Source: an uncultured Saprospiraceae bacterium
GTDB lineage: Bacteria > Bacteroidota > Bacteroidia > Chitinophagales > Saprospiraceae
Length of the DNA: 64,000 nucleotides
Assembly: GCA_938002665.1 (NCBI GenBank)
Contig: CALLAE010000004.1
Span: 1 to 64,000 of the forward strand
Direction of reading: 5' to 3'
A program made the translations under genes and the position numbers. The notes under the pieces are model-generated. The model saw only the letters and a list, made by a program, of their open reading frames with translations. It made no database searches and was not told the origin of the DNA. The number at the start of each line of letters is the position of its first letter. Within the stretch, counting starts at the first letter, position 1. Below, piece after piece: positions 9,553 through 17,921 of the stretch.

Positions 9553-10614
9553 ATGGACAAGCCGATGACCAAATATGAAAACGATGAAGGCGAGATTCTT
9601 CACGAACACCACCGCTTTAAAGTAGACCCTAAGCAATCCCCTATACGCATAGATAAGTTTATCTTCAATAAGATAGAGAATGTAACGCGGAGTAGAATTC
9701 AGCGCGCTATTAAAGAGGAGTCGGTATTGGTCAATGACAAGGCAGTAAAACCTAATTATAAAATAAGACCTCTTGATGTTATTGTCATAGTCTTGCCAGA
9801 AGAACCTAGAGAGAAGCAATATGCTGAGCCGGAAGATATTCCCTTAGATATAAGATATGAAGATGAGCACATATTGATTCTTCATAAGCCAGTGGGTATG
9901 GTCGTGCATCCTGGAATCGGCAACTATACAGGTACCTTAGTCAATGCACTTGTGCATTATCTCTCTAATAAATCTGACTTGCCATTATTGCCAGGTAATG
10001 ATAGAACAAGGCCAGGACTTGTACACCGTATAGATAAAGATACATCCGGGCTGATGGTCATAGCCAAGACACAGACTGCCATGTCACACCTTGCAGATCA
10101 GTTTTTCACTCATAAGATAGAAAGAGAATATCAGGCCTTAGTCTGGGGTAACTTTGATGATACTAAAGGTACAATAGAAGGCCATATTGGGAGAGATCCA
10201 AGGGAGAGAACGCGGATGACAGTCTTTAAGGATGGTGAGGAAGGTAAAGCTGCCATAACCCATTATCAGGTGCTAGAAGACCTCTATTATGTCAGTCTCA
10301 TCAAATGTGTTCTGGAGACGGGTAGAACGCATCAGATTCGGATCCACTTGGCTGACTCAGGCCATCCTTTATTCAATGATGAAAGATATGGAGGCTCTTC
10401 TATAGTGAAAGGAACTGTGTTCAGTAAATACAAGCAATTTGTACATAATGTCTTTAAACTAATTCCTAGGCAAGCCCTTCATGCTAAGTCACTAGGATTT
10501 ATTCATCCGGCCACAAAGGAATTTGTAAAATTCGATTCAGAACTACCAGAGGACATGACTGCAGCCTTAGATAAGTGGCGGCATTATGTGACACATCAGA
10601 AGTCTAAAGTATAA
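9553..10614 (+). CDS. rluD: RluD-type 23S rRNA pseudouridine synthase
   Basis: 353 residues: an N-terminal S4 RNA-binding domain (about 31-90, with the pattern SRIQRAIKEESVLVNDK) followed by the RluA/RluD catalytic domain. The catalytic motif is HRIDKDTSG with Asp161, and ETGRTHQIRIHL is the second conserved block. The S4 plus RluA layout fits RluD, which makes pseudouridines in helix 69 of 23S rRNA, but closely related RluC or RluB-like targets cannot be excluded. The acyl-CoA reductase gene follows after a 2-base gap. A second, S4-less RluA homolog lies at 32345. Confidence 0.88.
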   Translation: MDKPMTKYENDEGEILHEHHRFKVDPKQSPIRIDKFIFNKIENVTRSRIQRAIKEESVLVNDKAVKPNYKIRPLDVIVIVLPEEPREKQYAEPEDIPLDIRYEDEHILILHKPVGMVVHPGIGNYTGTLVNALVHYLSNKSDLPLLPGNDRTRPGLVHRIDKDTSGLMVIAKTQTAMSHLADQFFTHKIEREYQALVWGNFDDTKGTIEGHIGRDPRERTRMTVFKDGEEGKAAITHYQVLEDLYYVSLIKCVLETGRTHQIRIHLADSGHPLFNDERYGGSSIVKGTVFSKYKQFVHNVFKLIPRQALHAKSLGFIHPATKEFVKFDSELPEDMTAALDKWRHYVTHQKSKV

Positions 10615-10616
10615 TC

Positions 10617-11630
10617 ATGGATAGGCAGAGAAGAATAGAATTATTAGCTGAGCTAGGTGAGCAGCTCTTGTCTGAGGGAAGTATTCCCAAAGAAGTAATC
10701 AACAGTGCTCGCATCGCCAACCCTTGGTTTACAGAAGATTCTATCCGTACAGCTATAAAATCTATAGCCTCACATTTCTTGAATAAGGAAGCTCTGAGCG
10801 CTTGGATGGATAACTATAAGTCTGGCTCAGCAACTGGTAAGAAGATTGGGCTCATCTTGGCAGGTAATATTCCCTTGGTGGGTTTTCATGATATAATGAC
10901 AGTATTTATTACCGGTAATGTCGCCTTGATCAAGCTGTCTGAAAGGGATACCATTCTGCCCAAGTATATAATTAATGAACTCATCAAAATTGAGTCTACA
11001 GTCAAAGATCAATTTCTATATCTGGACCGCCTAGAGAACTATGACGCTGTTATTGCGACTGGGAGTAATACTACTGGTAAATACTTTGAGAAATACTTTT
11101 CTAAAGTCCCTCACATCATAAGAAGGAATAGGAATGCGATAGCTGTTGTACATCAGGATTCTACATTAGAAGATATGGAATTACTGAGCAGAGACATGCT
11201 GAGTTACTTTGGTCTAGGCTGTCGGAATGTGTCTAAATTGTACTTAGAGGAAGGGGTAGAGTTGGGTAAGATATTCGAGCCAACAGAAAAGCTAAAAGCT
11301 ATAAGTGATCATAATAAATACAAAAACAATTATGATTATACCTATGCTTTATTCCTGATGAATAACGAGAAGTTTTTCACAAATGACTTTTTTATTCTGA
11401 GAGAGAATGAAGCCATTGCCTCCAGAATTTCTACTGCGCATTATGAATATTTCAGTGACTCTTCCACACTGGCTGAACAGTTAGAATCACAGTTGGACCA
11501 AATACAATGTATTGTTTCTGATAGGCACATAGGAGATTTATCCATTGTTCCGTTCGGTGCTGCCCAAATGCCAGGCCTTGCCGATTATGCTGATGGAGTA
11601 GATACCGTAGAATTTCTTCTTGCACTTTAA
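10617..11630 (+). CDS. LuxC-like acyl-CoA reductase
   Basis: 337 residues, somewhat shorter than LuxC of luminous bacteria. Recognisable LuxC-family features are the nucleotide-binding segment LAGNIPLVGFHD (81-92), IKLSERD (105-111) and GLGCRNVSKLYL with the nucleophilic cysteine C202. The family reduces activated fatty acids to aldehydes with NADPH. A LuxE-like acyl-transfer protein is encoded at 41967 but no luciferase genes are present, so the role is likely general fatty aldehyde metabolism rather than light. The gene sits between rluD and nth with gaps of 2 and 9 bases, a probable operon. Substrate is inferred from the family. Confidence 0.82.
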   Translation: MDRQRRIELLAELGEQLLSEGSIPKEVINSARIANPWFTEDSIRTAIKSIASHFLNKEALSAWMDNYKSGSATGKKIGLILAGNIPLVGFHDIMTVFITGNVALIKLSERDTILPKYIINELIKIESTVKDQFLYLDRLENYDAVIATGSNTTGKYFEKYFSKVPHIIRRNRNAIAVVHQDSTLEDMELLSRDMLSYFGLGCRNVSKLYLEEGVELGKIFEPTEKLKAISDHNKYKNNYDYTYALFLMNNEKFFTNDFFILRENEAIASRISTAHYEYFSDSSTLAEQLESQLDQIQCIVSDRHIGDLSIVPFGAAQMPGLADYADGVDTVEFLLAL

Positions 11631-11639
11631 TTAGGGATT

Positions 11640-12299
11640 TTGACGAAGAAAGAAAAAGTAGAGAAGATCATAGCTTTCTTAGAAGAGTTGTATCCGACGA
11701 CTCCTATACCTTTAGACCATAAGGACCCATATACTTTGCTCATTGCCGTTCTACTGTCTGCCCAGTGCACCGATAAAAAAGTTAATCAAATAACGCCTAG
11801 CTTGTTTGCTAAAGCAGATAATCCCTACGACATGATCAAGATGTCAGTAGAGGAAATCAAAGCCATCATACGACCCTGTGGACTGAGTCCTATGAAATCA
11901 AAAGGCATTCATGGGCTGAGCAAGATTCTTATAGAAGAACATGAGGGTAAGGTGCCAGAAAGCTTTGAGGCCTTAGAAGCGCTGCCAGCGGTAGGGCATA
12001 AGACTGCTTCCGTGGTAATGAGCCAGGCTTTTGGTGTGCCAGCTTTCCCTGTGGATACGCATATACATAGACTTGCCTGGAGATGGGGATTGACGACTGG
12101 AAAAAACGTGAAGCAGACTGAAAAAGATCTAAAACGTTTATTCCCAGAATCGATATGGAACAAGTTACATCTTCAGATTATCTTCTTTGGAAGAGAGTAC
12201 TGCCCAGCAAAAAAGCATGACCCATACCTCTGTCCTTTGTGCAAAGACATGGCAAGGAAAGCAGTTTTTGATGAGGCTGCTAAGCGTCAGAAAGGATAG
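11640..12299 (+). CDS. nth: endonuclease III (DNA glycosylase/AP lyase)
   Basis: 219 residues starting at TTG 11640; no ATG lies early enough to keep the conserved N terminus. The HhH-GPD fold is clear: LPAVGHKTASVV carries the catalytic Lys121 and FPVDTHIHR the catalytic Asp139. The enzyme removes oxidised pyrimidines and nicks abasic sites in base excision repair. The C-terminal iron-sulfur loop is unusual: Cys188, Cys198 and Cys201 are seen, with nine residues between the first two rather than six, and no fourth Cys in the expected place. The last 13 bases overlap the 3' end of the convergent tamL-like gene. Confidence 0.9.
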   Translation: MTKKEKVEKIIAFLEELYPTTPIPLDHKDPYTLLIAVLLSAQCTDKKVNQITPSLFAKADNPYDMIKMSVEEIKAIIRPCGLSPMKSKGIHGLSKILIEEHEGKVPESFEALEALPAVGHKTASVVMSQAFGVPAFPVDTHIHRLAWRWGLTTGKNVKQTEKDLKRLFPESIWNKLHLQIIFFGREYCPAKKHDPYLCPLCKDMARKAVFDEAAKRQKG

Positions 12300-14725
12300 T
12301 TGACCGCTATATTGAAATTACCAAATCTCTGGCTATTAGACTTGCCCCAGTTTGGCCCTGTCCACTTACTAGGTAGCTTTGCCTCTCCATTAGAATCTAT
12401 GACAGAAGGATACTTAAGCTTAAAACCTAAGTCAAATCGTATAATAAAATAGCTAAAATCAAATCTGATTCCGTAGCCATATCCTACAGCCAAGGTGGAT
12501 AAGAAATCTGGCCCAATCTTCGCGCCAGGCCTCACCGTATCCTCTTTTAAGGTCCAGATATTTCCTGCATCCACAAACAGAGCACCTTCCAGTACCCATA
12601 ACACGTCAAATCTATACTCCATGCTCATATCTAGAAGAATGTCACCCCTTTGGTAAAAAATAGTATTGCTGGGTGCATCTGGGAAAATGGCTGGATCAAA
12701 AAACTGCCCTGGCCCCAGATTCATGGTACGCCATGCTCTGATGCTACTAGGGCCTCCCACTGAGTATTGTTTTATGTAAGAGACCGGATTTCCTTTGTCT
12801 AGCGGAATAGCGATTCCGGTCCGTAATCTGGCAGCTAATTGAGATCTCTTTCTGGCACGCTGATACCACCTCAGGTCAAATTCTATTTTAGCCAACCGCT
12901 CAAACTCGACACCTTGCAAAGTCCACTTAGAGTTATTACCTGTAAAGGCATTAGCAATAGAATTAGCTAGATACACTTCTAGGCCCGATAGTTCTAGTTG
13001 CGTTATGAGACCATAATTAGCTCTATACTTTCCTCTATCCGACTGATAGTAATAGGTAAGATCTTTAAATAGAAAACCGGTAAAGAGACTGGTCTTGAAA
13101 CTTCTTTCTAGAACTTCATTTTGATCCAGTACTTGCCTCTGGAATCTACCATTAGGAGGTATATCATATTTCGTATAGTTGATTCCTATTTGATTGAAGG
13201 TGACTCTCTTTTGCTTGTTAAAAAAGAAGTCATAACCATAACCAGCTTTGATAGAGAGAATCTTATATAGGTCTAAGTTGTCCAGATAACTAAAGCCTAG
13301 GGAGATGTTACTTTTCCCTTCATCTTGGAGAACTCCCATCCTTTCATCATTGATGACATTGATTTTATTGAGTGGACGAAGGACGTTAAAGGGCTTAGTT
13401 AGTGTAGGTATTTCGACCTTATTATTCCATCCTACTGATAAGGTAACAATCTCAGGGACTGTGGGATCAAATTCTACTCCCGTTTCTATTGAGGTCTTAA
13501 ATACTTCAGATCCATTGAAGGCATTTCTATTCTCTAGGCCGCCACTGAGCGCTATCCCTACAAGGTTTTTGTTCTGAATACTAATATTAGAATAGAAGGC
13601 CTCCACACCGAAATCCATGATGTACTTTCTGTTGTGTGGCGTAAGCAAGATATTATAATCTATCAAGCTAGAGTCTTGTGCATTGACTTCCGGTGTAAGA
13701 GTTGCCAGTCTGTAGGTGCCTAGACTGAAAAGACTTCTTATAGTCTTGTAATAGGCTTCCGAATTATACCGATCATATTTGTTCAGATAGATCTTTCTAT
13801 CTATCGTAGAAGGTCTGACTATAAATTTCTCAGATTGTCTTTTGTAGTTTTTGTCATTCCGATACTCAGTCTTGACATTTTCTTCTTTTTGGTTTCTATG
13901 ATAGTCCGTGTAGACATTGACCTCACCGATTCTAAATCTCTGATGCTCTGTGTTATCAGAGGGTGGAGTTACGACCATAAATATGTCCCAACTATTGGCT
14001 AATTCCGTGCTATCACCTTTAATGTCCACATTGGTGAGATTGAAGTCAGCATAGCCTAATTTTTGAAATTCAGATACTATCCTCTGCTTTTCAAGATCAA
14101 ATATAAATGCATCTATAGGATCACCTTTTCTGAGCAAACTTTTGAGGGAAATGACATTAAGCTTTTTCTCTAAGGTACTATCTTGGCTCAGGTGGCTGAT
14201 AGTATTTATTGTGTATCTAGGACCCGTCTGGACTAGATACTTGATAGAAGCCCTCTTGCTTGGTGGTGAATTTATAACTTCATAATCCAACTCAGCTTGA
14301 TAATATCCTTTTTTATTTCTGAGATAATTGACTATGCCGGTCTTAGTTTCTTCTATCAAGACCGAATCTACTAGACTGGGTTGTACAGAGCGCTTATTTT
14401 TGAGCCATCTCTTTATCCAGCCGGGATTTTCTACATCTTTATACTTGAAGTAATTGTAGCTCCTGCTATTCTTGTTGGGTTTTATTCTATAGAATTTTTC
14501 TAGCTCGTCTTTCAATTCTACTGTCTCTACTGTGCCGTTGCTGTCTCCACGGAAAGAGAGGTCTACCTTGTCTACAACCAATTCATCTTCGGAAAGGAAT
14601 TTTGTAATATTACATGAGGAGCAAAGAAAAATGAGACCTAGAATTAAGAGATAATTATAGCGCAGTATGATTTTATTAGGAGAGCGATTATTTAGATTAT
14701 GGGACAAATAGAATATACTAATCAA
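12287..14725 (-). CDS. tamL: TamL-type BamA/TamA-family outer membrane lipoprotein
   Basis: Up to 812 residues. A lipoprotein signal (LLILGLIFLCSSC, Cys38) precedes POTRA-like repeats and a C-terminal surface-antigen barrel ending in ...FNIAVNYPF. A lipid-anchored BamA/TamA homolog is characteristic of Bacteroidota TamL, which works with inner membrane TamB in outer membrane assembly. The start is uncertain: TTG at 14725 lies inside the divergent methyltransferase gene (ATG 14699). TTG at 14710 and CTG at 14662 also give usable lipoprotein signals, and no ATG is in frame before the signal. Convergent 13-bp overlap with nth at the 3' end. TamB is not in the window. Confidence 0.82.
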   Translation of the reverse strand: MISIFYLSHNLNNRSPNKIILRYNYLLILGLIFLCSSCNITKFLSEDELVVDKVDLSFRGDSNGTVETVELKDELEKFYRIKPNKNSRSYNYFKYKDVENPGWIKRWLKNKRSVQPSLVDSVLIEETKTGIVNYLRNKKGYYQAELDYEVINSPPSKRASIKYLVQTGPRYTINTISHLSQDSTLEKKLNVISLKSLLRKGDPIDAFIFDLEKQRIVSEFQKLGYADFNLTNVDIKGDSTELANSWDIFMVVTPPSDNTEHQRFRIGEVNVYTDYHRNQKEENVKTEYRNDKNYKRQSEKFIVRPSTIDRKIYLNKYDRYNSEAYYKTIRSLFSLGTYRLATLTPEVNAQDSSLIDYNILLTPHNRKYIMDFGVEAFYSNISIQNKNLVGIALSGGLENRNAFNGSEVFKTSIETGVEFDPTVPEIVTLSVGWNNKVEIPTLTKPFNVLRPLNKINVINDERMGVLQDEGKSNISLGFSYLDNLDLYKILSIKAGYGYDFFFNKQKRVTFNQIGINYTKYDIPPNGRFQRQVLDQNEVLERSFKTSLFTGFLFKDLTYYYQSDRGKYRANYGLITQLELSGLEVYLANSIANAFTGNNSKWTLQGVEFERLAKIEFDLRWYQRARKRSQLAARLRTGIAIPLDKGNPVSYIKQYSVGGPSSIRAWRTMNLGPGQFFDPAIFPDAPSNTIFYQRGDILLDMSMEYRFDVLWVLEGALFVDAGNIWTLKEDTVRPGAKIGPDFLSTLAVGYGYGIRFDFSYFIIRFDLGFKLKYPSVIDSNGEAKLPSKWTGPNWGKSNSQRFGNFNIAVNYPF

Positions 14726-15457
14726 TTAAGAAAATACGTCCGTTCATTGCATACAAGTAAGTACGGTCAAAAGTATGATAAATTCATCGCTGAAGGACCC
14801 AAAGTATGTAAAGAATATTTAATATATAATAAATATGCTGTTCAGTATATTTTCTGTACAAACGATTGGTATTCAGATAATTACTCTGAGCTTTCTCAAC
14901 TTAACCAATCTCTAGTAATAAAACTAAAAGAAAAAGAACTAGCGCAGATTTCAAATTTTAAAACTGCTAACAAGGTATTGCTAGTGCTGGAGAAAAGTAT
15001 AGGTGAATACTCTGATTATAAAAACAATAACTGGGCATTATTTCTCGATAGGATACAAGACCCGGGTAATATGGGAACCATAATCAGAATTGCAGATTGG
15101 TATAAAATTCAGAAAATCTATCTCTCTGCAGGATGTGTAGATGTCTATAATCATAAAGTTGTCCAGTCTGCTATGGGCAGTCATAATAGAATTGATATAA
15201 AAACTGTAAAAGAAAATTTTCTAGAAACTTACAGCAGGCCTATCTATGGCCTTGAGCTGGGAGGTGCTAATATTAATGACCTGAACGATCCTCAGCCAGG
15301 CCTTATAGCCATAGGCAACGAGTCAAGAGGCTTCTCTGCTAAGGTTAAAAATGCACTGAGCCACTCTCTAATGATACCAAAACAGGGTGGAGCTGAATCT
15401 CTAAATGCTGCTGTGGCTTGTGGAATAGCATGTCACTTGCTCACCTCTTCTAAATAG
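14699..15457 (+). CDS. TrmH/SpoU-family RNA 2'-O-methyltransferase
   Basis: 252 residues with an N-terminal substrate-binding region and a SPOUT knot domain. The three SpoU motifs are clear: DRIQDPGNMGTIIRIAD (about 117-133), IGNESRG (205-211) and MIPKQGGAESLNAAVA (225-240). Such enzymes methylate ribose 2'-OH in rRNA or tRNA using SAM. The layout matches the 'TrmH family RNA methyltransferase' of Bacteroidota, near RlmB or the TsnR-like group; the target nucleotide cannot be read from sequence. The ATG at 14699 lies within 30 bases of the divergent tamL start. Its last 8 bases overlap the convergent thioredoxin gene. Confidence 0.85.
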   Translation: MGQIEYTNQLRKYVRSLHTSKYGQKYDKFIAEGPKVCKEYLIYNKYAVQYIFCTNDWYSDNYSELSQLNQSLVIKLKEKELAQISNFKTANKVLLVLEKSIGEYSDYKNNNWALFLDRIQDPGNMGTIIRIADWYKIQKIYLSAGCVDVYNHKVVQSAMGSHNRIDIKTVKENFLETYSRPIYGLELGGANINDLNDPQPGLIAIGNESRGFSAKVKNALSHSLMIPKQGGAESLNAAVACGIACHLLTSSK

Positions 15458-16559
15458 CTTTCTTTATTTCTTGTTCTAGGTTATTTCTAGGATTGAGCGC
15501 TGCAATTGTGCCATCACGACCTATGAGAAAAGTAGTCGGTATGCTTCTAACACCATATGCAGCTGCTGCGACTGATTCCCATTTTTTTAGATCTGATACG
15601 TGATTATCCCATTTGAGATTGTCCTTTTTTATGGCATCTATCCATCTTTTCTTCTGGTTTTCCATTTGCATAGCTAGTTGATCAGCAGGATACCTTTGCT
15701 TACTTCTAGTGTCCAGTCCATCAAGAGATACATTGAATACCTCGAATCCATCTTTATTGTACTTATCATACATCTCTACCACGTGTGGATTACTTCTTCT
15801 ACATGGACCGCACCAGCTTGCCCAAAAGTCAAGTAAAACCACTTTGCCTTTTAGATCTGATAGCTTTCTGATTTTTCCTTTGACATCAGGTAAGGCAATC
15901 TCTGGGGCCTGTTGACCTAGTTCCACATTGTACTTGTTTCTGGACTGCTTATTTCTCTGTGCCATCTCATTAGAAAACTTGTCAAGCTGAGGACCTAGTG
16001 CTGCTTTAGGATAGGTAGTTTTTATTTTAGTTGCAAAATCCTTGTACATAGCATGGTTAGCAGGGTTAGCTGGTGTGGTAGCAAATGATAGAGCGGCGGC
16101 GAGTAAGGGGTCAGTTGCATTCTTTATAAAGTTATCTATTGCTGGTCGATCAAGGGTTTTATTTATCACCCCTTGTATCTTTTGCTGGTATACAGAAGAT
16201 AGATCTGAGCCCGTAACTGTGTAATTGAAATTTTGAAGCTCATTCATATCTCCAGCTAAGGTTACTGTATTCTCTGTTCCTGAAAGCACTAAATCTAGTC
16301 CTTTGGCTCCTATTCTAAGACGATATAGGCCTGGGTCTATACCTTCTGGATCTGGAAAATTGAATGAAAAATTACCTTGCCCATCTATCTTTGTGTTAGC
16401 TAATGATTGTACGGCATTATCCATGCTCTTTATATCAAGGAAAGCTGTCAAATCTTCAGAACCAGAAATTTTTCCTTTGATGGTGGTGCCAGTTTCAGTA
16501 TTGCAGCCATATAGTAGTAATCCGAATAAAATTGCAAAGGCTATTTTGGAAAATCTCAT
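15450..16559 (-). CDS. TlpA/ResA-like thioredoxin lipoprotein with N-terminal DUF4369-like domain
   Basis: 369 residues. A lipoprotein signal ends at Cys19 (LFGLLLYGC). An N-terminal beta domain (about 25-110) resembles DUF4369, a helical linker follows, and a C-terminal AhpC/TSA-type thioredoxin domain carries WASWCGPCRR with redox Cys250 and Cys253. It is predicted to sit on the periplasmic face of a membrane and reduce or exchange disulfides, as in cytochrome c maturation or envelope protein repair. It is convergent with the TrmH-family gene (8-bp overlap). The partner is unknown. Confidence 0.85.
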   Translation of the reverse strand: MRFSKIAFAILFGLLLYGCNTETGTTIKGKISGSEDLTAFLDIKSMDNAVQSLANTKIDGQGNFSFNFPDPEGIDPGLYRLRIGAKGLDLVLSGTENTVTLAGDMNELQNFNYTVTGSDLSSVYQQKIQGVINKTLDRPAIDNFIKNATDPLLAAALSFATTPANPANHAMYKDFATKIKTTYPKAALGPQLDKFSNEMAQRNKQSRNKYNVELGQQAPEIALPDVKGKIRKLSDLKGKVVLLDFWASWCGPCRRSNPHVVEMYDKYNKDGFEVFNVSLDGLDTRSKQRYPADQLAMQMENQKKRWIDAIKKDNLKWDNHVSDLKKWESVAAAAYGVRSIPTTFLIGRDGTIAALNPRNNLEQEIKKAI

Positions 16560-16669
16560 AACTAATCTTTGATTTATAAATTTGTAACAGGTCGCAATGG
16601 ACTGTAGACAAACGACTTTTATATTATAAAATAATTACATATATGGTGTAAATATATTTTATTCGTTCT

Positions 16670-16677
16670 TATTTTTG
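16670..16677 (+). promoter_or_regulatory. candidate -7 promoter element (TAttTTTG) upstream of the small lipoprotein gene
   Basis: Exact match to TAnnTTTG in a 233-base AT-rich gap; the ATG is 115 bases downstream, giving a long leader. No TTTG lies at the matching -33 position. A second exact TAAATTTG occurs at 16577-16584. Confidence 0.35.
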
Positions 16678-16792
16678 CAAAAATCGTTGTGCAATTCTTC
16701 TTAAAGTGTACAATTATCAAAATACTAACGTTCTAAAAGGTAGATGTTATTTATCTTACTTCAATATAATTTGAAAATTCAAACCTAGCACA

Positions 16793-17248
16793 ATGAAATT
16801 TGTTCAGCTTCTCGCACTCTTTACAATAGGCTTTTTCTTAACAAACTGTGGTGACAATACTCCTGAAGAAGAGCTAGGAGTGATAGATCCTAATTTTGAC
16901 TTAGTAGGTACATGGTATTTCAAATCTGTATCTGGAGAAGGTGTTATTTCTGGTGTGGATACACAGGATGATGATCCCAATCCGACAGGGTTCATAATAT
17001 TTCGTGAAGATCTGACCGGCTACTCGGAATTTAGCATTAATCTGCTCGATAGGCCATATGGCAAGACTGAAAATTTCACTTATGAAAGAACATCAGAAAG
17101 ATCTGTGGAGGTAGATAAAGGCGATGGCGATATAGAAACATGGACAATCATTAGAGCTAATGCCAATGTCGTGGAAGCAAGCTGGAAAATAGATTTTGGT
17201 AATCAATTTAATGCGGTTATAACCTCTGTGCTCACCCCAAATCCTTAA
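16793..17248 (+). CDS. small lipoprotein of unknown function (lipocalin-like size)
   Basis: 151 residues. The lipoprotein signal ends in FFLTNCGDN (Cys19). The mature part starts with an acidic linker and then DLVGTWYFKSVSG, the kind of opening seen in lipocalin-like domains of Bacteroidota lipoproteins, followed by strands and TWTIIRANANVVEASW. Binding partner unknown. The last 17 bases overlap the 3' end of the convergent uridine kinase gene. The long AT-rich leader upstream carries candidate promoters at 16577 and 16670. Confidence 0.7.
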   Translation: MKFVQLLALFTIGFFLTNCGDNTPEEELGVIDPNFDLVGTWYFKSVSGEGVISGVDTQDDDPNPTGFIIFREDLTGYSEFSINLLDRPYGKTENFTYERTSERSVEVDKGDGDIETWTIIRANANVVEASWKIDFGNQFNAVITSVLTPNP

Positions 17249-17861
17249 GCTGATGACTTAGAAAGGCACTAACAACTTTTAGTCCTTTGTCAAAGCTCTG
17301 ATTATTATTAATTACTAGGTCCGCCTCGTCTTTGTACTTGCCTATATAGTCTCTATAAGAGGGCATAACGTGGTGCTCATATCTGTAGACTACATCTTCG
17401 TAAGGATAGTTGCGTTCTTTTTCATCCCTATTTATTCTTCTTATAAGCTTCAGCTCGTCCCTGGCGTCTATAAAAATTTTGAGATCAAAGTATTCTTTCA
17501 GCTCTTCATAATGATAGATAAATAGACCCTCGATAATAATTACTGGAGAAGGATTAAGCTCTATAGATTCCGTATGAGCACTAGCATTATTGAAAGTATA
17601 CTTTCTTTTTGTTACGACATCTCCACGTCTAAGCGTCTCTATATCCTCTAGCAATTCTTTATATCTTATAGAAGAGGGGAGGTCAAAGTTTTTGATACCG
17701 TTAGCATCTGTATGTTGCTCTTCTCTAGGCAAATAATAGTCATCTAGAGAGATAAAGCACAGGACATTATTGGAGATTTGCTTTTTGAGTGCATTGACAA
17801 AAGAAGTTTTTCCTGAGCCACTTCCGCCTGCAATGCCTATTATATAACTTCCCTTGCTCAT
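17232..17861 (-). CDS. udk: uridine kinase
   Basis: 209 residues, normal for Udk. The Walker A motif GGSGSGKTS is at 12-20, with SLDDYYLP and the substrate-site segment FDLPSSI after it; IIEGLFIYH and RIRRDEKER-like Arg-rich residues (RRINRDEKER) complete the kinase core. The enzyme phosphorylates uridine and cytidine in pyrimidine salvage. It is transcribed divergently from a NupC nucleoside transporter, so uptake and phosphorylation may be controlled together. A TAgcTTTG element ends only five bases before the ATG, implying an almost leaderless mRNA. The 3' end overlaps the lipoprotein gene by 17 bp. Confidence 0.9.
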   Translation of the reverse strand: MSKGSYIIGIAGGSGSGKTSFVNALKKQISNNVLCFISLDDYYLPREEQHTDANGIKNFDLPSSIRYKELLEDIETLRRGDVVTKRKYTFNNASAHTESIELNPSPVIIIEGLFIYHYEELKEYFDLKIFIDARDELKLIRRINRDEKERNYPYEDVVYRYEHHVMPSYRDYIGKYKDEADLVINNNQSFDKGLKVVSAFLSHQLKDLG

Positions 17862-17866
17862 TCTAA

Positions 17867-17874
17867 CAAAGCTA
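17867..17874 (-). promoter_or_regulatory. -7 promoter element (TAgcTTTG) for uridine kinase, nearly leaderless
   Basis: On the minus strand TAGCTTTG matches TAnnTTTG exactly and ends five bases before the udk ATG (17861). The predicted transcript would have only a few bases of leader. No convincing -33 TTTG was found. Confidence 0.5.
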
Positions 17875-17921
17875 AACGAAAATTAAAATTTTAACTATTT
17901 TACCTCTGTCAATATTTGAAT

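Noticed and set aside
10617..11630. Bioluminescence locus
   Set aside because: LuxC and LuxE relatives exist, but no LuxA or LuxB in the window, and these families are common in non-luminous Bacteroidota.
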